This document shows positions 1-7,917 of a stretch of DNA of 35,379 nucleotides, piece after piece. Origin of the DNA: Methylobacter sp. (lineage in GTDB: Bacteria; Pseudomonadota; Gammaproteobacteria; Methylococcales; Methylomonadaceae); assembly GCA_030684815.1 (NCBI GenBank), contig JAUXXQ010000216.1, forward strand, positions 1 through 35,379, given 5' to 3'. The notes below the pieces were generated by a model. That model was not told the DNA's origin, searched no databases, and was given only the letters and a program-made list of their open reading frames with translations. Made by a program: the position numbers and the translations under genes. Each line of letters starts with the position of its first letter. Position 1 is the first letter of the stretch.

Positions 1-168
1 GCAGAAAGCTTATGTACATTGACATAACACAGCGGGCTGTTGGGGGGCGTGTAATTTCTCTCATGGCGGGTGTCCCATTTGTTTTTACTAGCTATGTCAC
101 TTTGATCTCGCTTTTGTTAATTTGTCAATGCGTAAGTCCTAGTTAAATTTTAAGGCGATTTTTTTTAT
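1..168. other. Intergenic DNA without recognisable gene
   Basis: I see no convincing coding region here on either strand. The stretch is AT-rich and ends in a run of T immediately before the hairpin repeat that starts at 169. It may be the flank of a gene lying outside the window. Confidence 0.4.
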
Positions 169-288
169 CATCGTTCCCACGCTCCGGCGTGGGAATGCTT
201 GAGTACCGCTCTAGCGGTACGGGACGCTGGAGCGTCCACCACTGCATTCCCATTTATGCCCTCGGGTGCGCTAGAGAATGGAACGATG
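169..288. repeat. MITE/REP-like multi-hairpin element with 9-bp terminal inverted repeats
   Basis: The ends CATCGTTCC (169-177) and GGAACGATG (280-288) are perfect inverted copies. Inside are the hairpins CGTTCCCACG/CGTGGGAATG (about 173-198), GTACCGCT/AGCGGTAC (203-220) and GGACGCT/AGCGTCC just after it. TGGGAATGC near 189 can also pair with GCATTCCCA at 244-252. The arms GCATTCCCA and TGGGAACG recur in inverse orientation at 35061-35088, so both belong to one palindromic repeat family. No transposase lies within it. Confidence 0.75.
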
Positions 289-350
289 TGTCTGCTACTT
301 TTGGCTTTTCGTGCTTTTCGTGGACAATTATATTGTGGCAATTTCAGACT

Positions 351-3300
351 TTAGTCAGCAGCCAGCGCATAAACCGGGCCCAGCGCCTTGGTTTCTTTAA
401 CCGCAAATTCGGTAATCGCATCAAAGCGCCAAGACTGCACGGCTCTTAGTTGAATAGCTTCACTAACCACAATGCCTTTATCCATGTCGCGGGCCAGCAC
501 GCCCAGCCGCACGGAATGATCGACAGCATCACCTAACGCGGTGTAATCCATTTTAATTGATGAACCAATATTGCCTTCGATGATTGCGCCGGAGGTTAGA
601 CCGAAGCCATAATCGATCGCGTTATAAATCGGCTTATCTTTCAGTAATGCCTTAACTCTGCGTAAGGCATCAACACTGGCGGCAATGGCTTCATCTATCT
701 GATCCGGGGAAAAATGCGCGACAATAATGCCGCCCGCATATTTTGCGACTTGGCCACCGTACTCAATGAATGAGGTGGAACAGATTTCCAGATAATGATT
801 AATGAGGTCGATCCGTTCTTCTACAGAAAAAGTCTCAGACAAGGCTGAAAAATCAGTAATACTGCCGGATACAATCACTTTTTCGCTGCTTTTGATCGGC
901 AACGTTAACGGATTGATGCCTTCCATCATATATTTAAGCAGTATCGGCTGGGTATAACGCCCGACGGTGCTGTACGATTGGGCGATGTTTTGCAGCATCA
1001 TGCCGATGGCCAATAACATCAGGTCATTGCTTTCACTCAGCGCCACGGTTTTCATGCCCCAATCGGTAAAAAGACGCTCCTCACAGCCGCTTTCTGCACT
1101 GAGTATGGTGATGTCAGTATGCCGGGGATCGCGGCTGATTTTTTCTACTAACTTATCCACAGTAGCTTCTTCGCCTTCCAGAATCTGAAAGAAATAATCG
1201 CGCACTGAAATCAGGGTACCGGTGACATCTAATTTTTTGTTATTTTCGCTGGCTTTTCGCCCGATCTCAAGAATATCGTCCTCATTAAGTGCTGCATTGA
1301 GTTTGCTGACGTAGGTCAAGCGTTTCAAACCGAGCGCGCCCTCAAACGTCTCAGTTTCAGGACGATAATCGCTTAGGTTACGCATAGCCTTGCCCATCAG
1401 CCAACCGCTTTTAATCAAGGCTTTAAGGTCTTCTTGCGAGACGATTTTCAATTCACAGTCGGTCATACAGCGAACCGTTTCAATGCGCCGATTTTGATGT
1501 GTTGGCATGATTTCACCAAAATAATCGCCGGGCCTTAATTCTTTGATTTTACGATCGTCCTGAATCACCTTTAACTCTCCCGCATCAATGACATAAGCCA
1601 CTTCGGCGGCGTCGCCCTGATGAAACACATCATCACCGGCTTTAAAGTGCGAGCGTTGTAAATGTACTGAATTTGCTTGGGCCAGCACGGCAATATCGTT
1701 ACGAAAGGCCAACACCAAAAACCAGTCAATAATAATGCGCAGATTCCTCTCTAATCCCGGCACGGCCAACAAATTAATCAGCCGCGAGACAAACCATGCC
1801 GGTTTTCCGCTAAGGGTCAGCCAGCCCAAACAACACCAAGAATGTTGCCCCATGGTGTAGGGTTTAATGAAATGCTTGCGCGGCTTGTAGAGGCTGGTTG
1901 CATACTGTTGGGAATAAGCCCAGGCATTAAATCCGGCACGTCGCCCCAAGTCGACTTGATCATTACTGAAAACAAATTGGCTGCGGTTTAGGGTCTGCTC
2001 GGTTTCTGTAATCCAGATATTGTCAAAAGACGCCAAGCGCAATTGATCATTAATGGCAAACGGCCAGTTTAAAAGGCCGGTTTCCAGGAAGGGAATGCTG
2101 GGGAAGACCAAGGCGGCATTAATCACCAAGCCCACAGACTGGCTCTGCCCACTGGCAAAAAACAGGTCTTTTTGAGTGATACTGGTAATTTCATCGTTCA
2201 GATGCTCGATAACACTGGCTTTTTTCAGGCAGCGGCTACGTAGCGAACTCATGTTCTGTTCAAAATCCGACCAACGCTGTTTTTTTCCTTCAAAAAGATG
2301 CACCTGCCAACCCGAATCGCGCAACACCGCATAAGACGGCTCAGCGGCTCGCAGTATTTGGCTGACTTCGACCGCGATTGAAGACGCGCATTCGCCAAAG
2401 CCAACAATCGCAAAGGTCAGCAAACGGACTTTCTCAGCCGGATCGTCCGCGAATTCGGCTTCCTCGACTAAATCAAGCACACGCTGTCTGATGCGCAGCG
2501 CATCTGCCACTGAATCGATAGGGCAGGCATGAGCGGTCATGCCGGAAATGCTGGACAGGTGTGATGTCGGCGTCAGCGCGATAATCAGGCTGTCGTAAGG
2601 TAGCTCGATGATTTCGTTGTTTTTACGTTTCGCGATGACTTTTTGCGCTTTTTCATCGATAACATCCAAATGCCCGACCACGATATGGGTCTGCTGCACA
2701 ATGCGCCGAAACGGGTTAACGACATTACCGGGTTGAACAGTGCCGCCCACCACTTCGGGCAGAAACGGCGCAAACAAAAAATTCGCCTGCTCATGCAGTA
2801 AAGTGATAGTGACATTAGAATATTGGCCGATCAGTTTCTCGATTTTAATCGCCGCCTGCAAGGCAGCAAGACCGCCGCCTATAATGACGATATGGGTCGA
2901 TTTATCTCGGGGCGTCGGTCGCCGTAAATGCCCGGCCGAATTGATAAGACAGGATAAAACCACGCCATAAAACAGAATATGCTCGGTCGGGGTTTCCGGC
3001 AACAATAAGGCAAAAACAGAAAATGCGGCAATTAAAAACAACGACAACGGGCGCAACAACACACCGGCAATCATTAACAAGCCCGTGCTCACCTCGACCA
3101 GCGCCATCACTAAGGTGAACATTTCCGGGTTAATGGACAGTATCGGCAAATCATAAAGCGTAATGATGCCTACCGACAGATTGGGTTGCATTACTTTAAA
3201 AAACAAACCCAAATACAACAGCGTAGTACCGGTCAGGATACGCATAATGGCTTGGGCGCGCTGACGCGGTTGGTCGGCAAGCCAAGATTGTAAACCACGC

Positions 3301-3971
3301 GCAAAGGCCGGCGTTGGCAACGGCAAATAATGCCGCCCCGGGCCTTGTAACAGCAGATAAATGCTGGCGCCGATGATGGCGCCCGCATAAGCGAGAATGG
3401 CCTCGCCATACAAATAGCCGCCCAACAGGCTCAAACCTATTAATAGCGCGGCAAAGAAGCGGACATAAATGCCAAACAGCAGCGTCAGGCCCAACACAAT
3501 CTCTGCCCAACGTAACCAGGCCCAACTAGGCCCCAACTGATGCAGATCGAGATCGGGCGCTAAAAACGTCGGCGTGGTAAAAGGCTCAACGCCAAAACGG
3601 GGTTCGGCACCGAATGCGGATGACAATAGAATCCAGGCCACGCAGACGCGCAAGATACGCGGAACATGGTCGCCATAGGAAGACAATTTTGCTTGTAAAT
3701 CGGGAAACAACTCACGGGCGCCGGTAAATCCGAGCCACACCCAACCGATGATGAAGACTGAAAATAGTGAAATCATCGACAGGTTGAGCGGTGATAACCG
3801 AGAAAATAGCTCAGGGCGCGGCCGGGTATTCCATTGCTCAATTTGTTCGGGTGACAAGATCCAGCGCTCATGCGCCATAACTGAATCGGAAAAAAGCAAT
3901 AGCGCGGTTATGCCAAAAACTAGCCACAGGACTTGCCAAAAGCGTCGGGAAATTAAGTCGATAGTCATCAT
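351..3971 (-). CDS. DoxX-like membrane / NDH-2 / cNMP-binding / BLUF / degenerate class III cyclase fusion protein
   Basis: A 1206-residue multidomain protein. Residues 1-345 hold about nine hydrophobic segments resembling DoxX/DoxD-type membrane proteins. Residues 360-760 are an NDH-2-like NADH:quinone oxidoreductase, with an FAD motif GGGLAA (365-370) and a second dinucleotide motif GFGECA (524-529). Residues 770-860 are a cyclic-nucleotide-binding domain with FGE (818-820) and the phosphate-binding Arg829. Residues 882-980 are a BLUF photosensor with flavin-pocket Tyr887, Asn911 and Gln929 at canonical spacing, plus Trp971 and Met973. Residues 1031-1205 closely resemble the cyclase of the Beggiatoa light-activated adenylate cyclase bPAC. 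However, the two metal-binding Asp positions are Ser1037 and Gly1081 and the transition-state Asn is Asp1151, so I infer no cyclase activity. The ATG at 3969-3971 follows a GGA ribosome site; a TTG at 3984-3986 is also possible. Expected role: a light- and cNMP-modulated membrane dehydrogenase. Confidence 0.85.
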   Translation of the reverse strand: MMTIDLISRRFWQVLWLVFGITALLLFSDSVMAHERWILSPEQIEQWNTRPRPELFSRLSPLNLSMISLFSVFIIGWVWLGFTGARELFPDLQAKLSSYGDHVPRILRVCVAWILLSSAFGAEPRFGVEPFTTPTFLAPDLDLHQLGPSWAWLRWAEIVLGLTLLFGIYVRFFAALLIGLSLLGGYLYGEAILAYAGAIIGASIYLLLQGPGRHYLPLPTPAFARGLQSWLADQPRQRAQAIMRILTGTTLLYLGLFFKVMQPNLSVGIITLYDLPILSINPEMFTLVMALVEVSTGLLMIAGVLLRPLSLFLIAAFSVFALLLPETPTEHILFYGVVLSCLINSAGHLRRPTPRDKSTHIVIIGGGLAALQAAIKIEKLIGQYSNVTITLLHEQANFLFAPFLPEVVGGTVQPGNVVNPFRRIVQQTHIVVGHLDVIDEKAQKVIAKRKNNEIIELPYDSLIIALTPTSHLSSISGMTAHACPIDSVADALRIRQRVLDLVEEAEFADDPAEKVRLLTFAIVGFGECASSIAVEVSQILRAAEPSYAVLRDSGWQVHLFEGKKQRWSDFEQNMSSLRSRCLKKASVIEHLNDEITSITQKDLFFASGQSQSVGLVINAALVFPSIPFLETGLLNWPFAINDQLRLASFDNIWITETEQTLNRSQFVFSNDQVDLGRRAGFNAWAYSQQYATSLYKPRKHFIKPYTMGQHSWCCLGWLTLSGKPAWFVSRLINLLAVPGLERNLRIIIDWFLVLAFRNDIAVLAQANSVHLQRSHFKAGDDVFHQGDAAEVAYVIDAGELKVIQDDRKIKELRPGDYFGEIMPTHQNRRIETVRCMTDCELKIVSQEDLKALIKSGWLMGKAMRNLSDYRPETETFEGALGLKRLTYVSKLNAALNEDDILEIGRKASENNKKLDVTGTLISVRDYFFQILEGEEATVDKLVEKISRDPRHTDITILSAESGCEERLFTDWGMKTVALSESNDLMLLAIGMMLQNIAQSYSTVGRYTQPILLKYMMEGINPLTLPIKSSEKVIVSGSITDFSALSETFSVEERIDLINHYLEICSTSFIEYGGQVAKYAGGIIVAHFSPDQIDEAIAASVDALRRVKALLKDKPIYNAIDYGFGLTSGAIIEGNIGSSIKMDYTALGDAVDHSVRLGVLARDMDKGIVVSEAIQLRAVQSWRFDAITEFAVKETKALGPVYALAAD

Positions 3972-4002
3972 CAAGTCCGTTACCAATTAAAGTATTGTCA
4001 CT

Positions 4003-4017
4003 GTGCTTCATAAGCAC
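4003..4017. promoter_or_regulatory. Hairpin/palindrome upstream of the BLUF-NDH-2 fusion gene
   Basis: GTGCTT and AAGCAC are perfect arms around a CAT loop, about 32 bases upstream of the fusion gene start. This could be an operator or a 5'-UTR hairpin; nothing else in the sequence decides between them. Confidence 0.3.
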
Positions 4018-4038
4018 ATTATAGTTCAGCTACCGCTA

Positions 4039-4055
4039 CGACCCTTCCAGGGTCG
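4039..4055. repeat. Short hairpin between the permease and fusion genes
   Basis: CGACCC (4039-4044) and GGGTCG (4050-4055) form a perfect 6-bp stem with a 5-base loop, 40 bases after the permease stop on the minus strand. There is no U-run after it, so it is a weak terminator candidate and more likely an intergenic palindrome. Confidence 0.4.
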
Positions 4056-4094
4056 GAGCATTATCGTCGCGGCTATCCGGGGATGTCTACCTAT

Positions 4095-6512
4095 TCAATA
4101 ATTCAATCCGGCCCTGACCACAATTTTAGCCGCCTTTCGTGCCGGTAAATAAGCCGCGATGAGCGCCAATATCAAGACAAAACCTAACCAAACGCCTACC
4201 GATAGCAGCGAAAAAACAAAATCGAGCTGTATGCCGAGCATGGTTAACCCCAGTTGTTTGGCTAAGGGTTCGGCGACGATGAAGGCTAGCGGAATGCTGA
4301 TTAGCCAGGCCAATAGGCCATGAAATAAGCCTTCGAGCATGAATAATTTGAAAATTGCCGGTGAACTGGCGCCGATGGCGCGGAGCACGCCGATTTCGCG
4401 GGTGCGTTGCAACACGCCGATGGCTAAGGTTCCTGATAGGCCGATCGCGCCGACTGCGGCAATCATGATGGCCAGTCCCAGCAACATGCGGGTTATCGGG
4501 CGGAATTGGTTTTCGGCAAACTGGCGTTGTTCCAGTTTGGCCTGCGTGGTGTAAACATCCAGTTTGATGTGTTGCTGCTCAAAGGCGGTTTTTAACGCAT
4601 CGACATAGCTTTTTTCTACTGCCAATGAGCCCATATCGGCAGATAGCAGCGCAAACGCATGTTTTTGCTCAGGGTCTTGAGCGGCGCTTAATGGCGCGTA
4701 CACCGATTCCACCGCATAGCCGGAACCGGCAAAGCTGCGATATAAACCAATAATCTGCCATGCACTTTCCGCTTGCCGCATCAATTTGGCGTTAACGCTG
4801 TCGCCAACCTGTAGGCCGTTGAGTTCGGCGGTTTCGGCGTTAATGACCAGCCGCTGTTGTCTGTTGTCGCTTGGCTCAAACCAGCGTCCGGCGACGATCA
4901 GCGGGTGGTACAGCGGGGTGTCGGCGGGCAGGGCTATCATTTGCAAGCCCAGACTACCGGCTTGCCGGATTAATTTATCGCGGAAGAACAATTCGGCAGG
5001 CTGGCGGTTCCAGAATTCGACGGCGGCGGTGGGCGGGAGTGTGCGCACGATGTCATTGATAATGCGCGCAGGCTGGTCTTGGGCAAAACCGATACGGACG
5101 GCGTAGCGGCTGCGCGCCAGTTCGTTGTCCAATGTCAGTTTAACTGAGGCCATCAGGCTGATGATGACGATAAATAACACGCCAGCGATAATCAGTACGC
5201 TTTGAGTCCACAGCAAACGCGCTTTGCGGCGCAGCAAATTACCCAGCGCGACGGCGTAAAGCGTCGGCAATAATGCGGCGGCGATGCGCTCAAGCCAGCG
5301 GTCAACGCCGCCGCTGGCAAAATCGGCACCTAAGCCGTAACTGGCAATGGCTTGGCGCACCGACATCGATGCGCCTTTCCAAACCGGCCATAATGCCGCC
5401 AGCAATGGCGCTATTAATCCGCCCGCACTCATTAAAATCAACGCTTGTTCTGAGTAAACAAAGCCGTTCAGCTCGATATTGAATACATCGAGTAGCCAGC
5501 GGCTGCTGTAAAAAGCGCCTGCCCAGCTTAACGGTATCGCAATCAGCAAGGCGATGAGCGACAGGATGAACACTTCGGACAAATAGATGCCCGCGATGGT
5601 TGAACGGGGCGCGCCCAGCGATTTCATGATGCCGATCTGGTCGGTTTGCTGGGTAATTAATGCGGCTACGGTGTTTAAAATCAGCACCGAACTCAAGGCC
5701 AGCGACGCCCATGCCATCACTTTTAACACCAGATGAATGCCGGAAAAAATCGCCCGCCCCCAATGCCGCTCGGGATGTTGCAATAAGGTGGCATTAACGG
5801 CAATGCCCGATGCCGCCAGCTGTGTGCGGATGTCAGCGGCGATGGTGCGGGCCTTTTCCTCGCTGTACGGCGATTTTATTTGTACTAGCAGCTGCCGAAA
5901 GGTGTGCGCGGGGATGCCAAAAAGCGGGGCTAATTCGGGCGCGATAAAAAAATGCATTTGCCCGCCAAACGTCGGCGGTTTAACAAAGGGATGCCGAATA
6001 ATGCCGTCGATAATTAGTTTTTCGCTGCCGTGTGCGCCGCTAAATTCGAGGCTGTCGCTGGCTGCAAGCCCGGAAAATTGCGCCGATAAGCGTTCGATGG
6101 CAATGCCATTTTTGTGCGGAAAATGGCCGGACAGCAAGTCCATTTTGTCGTAGCGTTGAGCCAGGTAATCGCCTCGGAACAATACGGTTCCGCTTTGCCA
6201 TTGCGCCGATTGCCGCGTTTTAAATTGCGCGGTAAATTGGGTCAGAGTGTCGATACCGGCAACGCCGTTTATAGTTTCAATGGCTTTGGCAACGGCCAAA
6301 TCGGTGTCTTGCCCCAGTATCAAATTAATGTGCGAAGGCTGCGATTGCCGGTGCGCGTTGTCCATGCTGCCGAGTTGCAAGTCCATCATGCCCAATAAGG
6401 TGCCGATGACAAACAGGCCTATCGCAATGCTGGAGATTGCTAATACGCTGCGGGAGGGGTGGCTGAGCAGATCGGCGCTGATTTTTTGCCGCAGGTTAGC
6501 GTTAAACAACAT
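4095..6512 (-). CDS. ABC transporter permease, FtsX/MacB-like, two FtsX domains
   Basis: An 805-residue inner-membrane permease with an N-terminal TM segment (about 23-45), a MacB-like periplasmic domain, a first FtsX core (about 255-385), a second TM and periplasmic part, and a second FtsX core near the C-terminus (about 680-800) containing TREIGVLRAIGAS. The equivalent coupling motif in the first core is QIGIMKSLGAP. The duplicated layout matches the long permeases of LolCDE/YbbP-type exporters, which usually move lipophilic or envelope substrates out of the membrane. It follows the ATPase gene with only 9 bases between them, so the two form one operon. The substrate cannot be read from the sequence. 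Confidence 0.9.
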   Translation of the reverse strand: MLFNANLRQKISADLLSHPSRSVLAISSIAIGLFVIGTLLGMMDLQLGSMDNAHRQSQPSHINLILGQDTDLAVAKAIETINGVAGIDTLTQFTAQFKTRQSAQWQSGTVLFRGDYLAQRYDKMDLLSGHFPHKNGIAIERLSAQFSGLAASDSLEFSGAHGSEKLIIDGIIRHPFVKPPTFGGQMHFFIAPELAPLFGIPAHTFRQLLVQIKSPYSEEKARTIAADIRTQLAASGIAVNATLLQHPERHWGRAIFSGIHLVLKVMAWASLALSSVLILNTVAALITQQTDQIGIMKSLGAPRSTIAGIYLSEVFILSLIALLIAIPLSWAGAFYSSRWLLDVFNIELNGFVYSEQALILMSAGGLIAPLLAALWPVWKGASMSVRQAIASYGLGADFASGGVDRWLERIAAALLPTLYAVALGNLLRRKARLLWTQSVLIIAGVLFIVIISLMASVKLTLDNELARSRYAVRIGFAQDQPARIINDIVRTLPPTAAVEFWNRQPAELFFRDKLIRQAGSLGLQMIALPADTPLYHPLIVAGRWFEPSDNRQQRLVINAETAELNGLQVGDSVNAKLMRQAESAWQIIGLYRSFAGSGYAVESVYAPLSAAQDPEQKHAFALLSADMGSLAVEKSYVDALKTAFEQQHIKLDVYTTQAKLEQRQFAENQFRPITRMLLGLAIMIAAVGAIGLSGTLAIGVLQRTREIGVLRAIGASSPAIFKLFMLEGLFHGLLAWLISIPLAFIVAEPLAKQLGLTMLGIQLDFVFSLLSVGVWLGFVLILALIAAYLPARKAAKIVVRAGLNY

Positions 6513-6521
6513 GCTGTTGGC

Positions 6522-7214
6522 TTATCGGTTTAGATACTGGTCGTCATGGATGCGCCCGTCATGAATGGCGATGCGGCGCGAGGCGGCTTGGGCGAGTTCT
6601 TCGTTATGGGTGACGATGACCAGTGTTTTGCCTTGCTGCTGCAAGGTGGAAAACAGCGCAAACACCGAGTCGGCGGTGGCGGAATCAAGGTTGCCGGTCG
6701 GTTCGTCGGCGACAATTAACGCCGGGTCATTGGCTAAAGCGCGGGCGATGGCAGCGCGTTGCTGTTGTCCGCCGGACACTTGGCTCGGCAATTGTTTGGC
6801 TTGATCATCCAGGCCGACCAAATTAAGCAAATAACGCGCACGTTCCAACCGCTGCCGCTTGGGTAGTGTGCCGACAAAATCCATCGGTAACAGGATGTTT
6901 TGCAATAAATTGAGCGCGGGCAATAATTGAAAAAATTGGAACACAATGCCGACATGGGCGCCGCGCCATTTGGACAATTGTTCTTCGCGCAAACGGTGCA
7001 AGGCGCTGCCGTTCACTTGTATTTCGCCCCGGCAAGGCCGGTCGATGCCGGTCAACAGGTTCAATAAAGTCGATTTTCCGTTGCCGGAAGGGCCGACAAT
7101 GGCGACAAATTCGCCGACATTAATGGTCAGGCAAATATCATGCAACACAGGCTGTTTGATTTGCCCTAGCGTATAGGCTTTATGGACGTGGGTCAGTTGG
7201 ATGATAGTGGGCAC
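6522..7214 (-). CDS. ABC transporter ATP-binding protein, LolD/MacB type
   Basis: A 230-residue ATPase with Walker A GPSGNGKST (about residues 41-49), Q-loop FQFFQLLP, signature VSGGQQQR, Walker B ALIVADEPTGNLDS and the switch His in VIVTHNEE. The ADEPTGNLDS stretch is typical of the LolD/MacB/FtsE group that works with FtsX-type permeases, and such a permease follows directly. The start is GTG at 7212-7214, with no strong ribosome site. It energises the permease encoded downstream. The promoter must lie in the 84-base divergent gap to the plus-strand methyltransferase gene. Confidence 0.92.
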   Translation of the reverse strand: MPTIIQLTHVHKAYTLGQIKQPVLHDICLTINVGEFVAIVGPSGNGKSTLLNLLTGIDRPCRGEIQVNGSALHRLREEQLSKWRGAHVGIVFQFFQLLPALNLLQNILLPMDFVGTLPKRQRLERARYLLNLVGLDDQAKQLPSQVSGGQQQRAAIARALANDPALIVADEPTGNLDSATADSVFALFSTLQQQGKTLVIVTHNEELAQAASRRIAIHDGRIHDDQYLNR

Positions 7215-7253
7215 GGCAAAAGAAGTATTAGTAATGGTTTTATCCTGAAAAGA

Positions 7254-7268
7254 TGGTAGATTCTACCA
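7254..7268. promoter_or_regulatory. 15-base perfect palindrome, candidate operator
   Basis: TGGTAGA-T-TCTACCA lies 31 bases before the ICMT-like gene and 40 bases before the divergent ABC ATPase gene. A perfect odd-length dyad in a short divergent intergenic region suits a dimeric repressor that could control both sides. No regulator gene is adjacent. Confidence 0.45.
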
Positions 7269-7298
7269 CGCACTGACTTTAAACACTGGCAACACTGA

Positions 7299-7871
7299 AT
7301 GACTTCTATACAACTACTTTGGCTGCTGCTGGGCAGCAGTTGGACGCTGCTGGAAATGGCTATCGTTTATAAAACCCGCTTGCCCGGGTGCCATTCAAAT
7401 CAGCAAAAATACCGCTCGGAAAAGTTGATCTGGCTGGTTGTTGTTGCCGCGCTAATCGCTGCATTAACGCTTAAACAACTGCAGCTGGCGGTTTTGCCGC
7501 TGGCTTATGTTCAACGGCAAATAATTGCGCTGCTGGTGTTGGCTCTCGGCTTAGGCTTGCGCTTTTATGCGGTACTGAGTCTTGGGCGTTTTTTTAGCTC
7601 CACCGCGATGATTCAGTCCGAACATCTTTTGATAGCCCACGGCCCTTACCAGTTGATTCGCCATCCCGCTTATACCGGCTTGTTAATCAGTTTTTTTGCG
7701 GCAGGACTGGCGATGGGCGACATTGTGGCGCTATTGTCCTTGCTGTGCCCGATTGCTTATGTGTTAAATCAGCGTATCCGCATTGAAGAACAGGAACTTA
7801 TAGACCATTTCGGCGCCGCTTATCAGGCTTACCGGGTGCGCACCAAGAAACTGATTCCCTGGCTATACTAA
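7299..7871 (+). CDS. ICMT/PEMT-family membrane methyltransferase
   Basis: A 190-residue protein with about five hydrophobic segments and the C-terminal signature of the isoprenylcysteine carboxyl methyltransferase family: HGPYQLIRHPAYTG (about 131-144), then RIRIEEQELIDHFG and YRVRTKKLIPW. Bacterial members methylate small or lipophilic substrates with S-adenosylmethionine; the substrate here is unknown. The gene stands 46 bases before crtN on the same strand, so it may methylate a carotenoid acid produced by the neighbouring oxidases. That is inference from position only. It could instead act on an unrelated membrane lipid. Confidence 0.8.
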   Translation: MTSIQLLWLLLGSSWTLLEMAIVYKTRLPGCHSNQQKYRSEKLIWLVVVAALIAALTLKQLQLAVLPLAYVQRQIIALLVLALGLGLRFYAVLSLGRFFSSTAMIQSEHLLIAHGPYQLIRHPAYTGLLISFFAAGLAMGDIVALLSLLCPIAYVLNQRIRIEEQELIDHFGAAYQAYRVRTKKLIPWLY

Positions 7872-7917
7872 TATCCACGACCAACCTCCCTCTATTCCAC
7901 TTTAAGAAACCCTATTC

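Noticed and set aside
189-449. Open frame on the plus strand over the first repeat
   Set aside because: It is built from the hairpin repeat and the antisense of the fusion gene's 3' end, has no ribosome site and no recognisable domain.
363-881. Active light-driven adenylate cyclase
   Set aside because: Despite strong similarity to bPAC, both metal aspartates and the transition-state Asn are replaced, so I do not call it an active cyclase.
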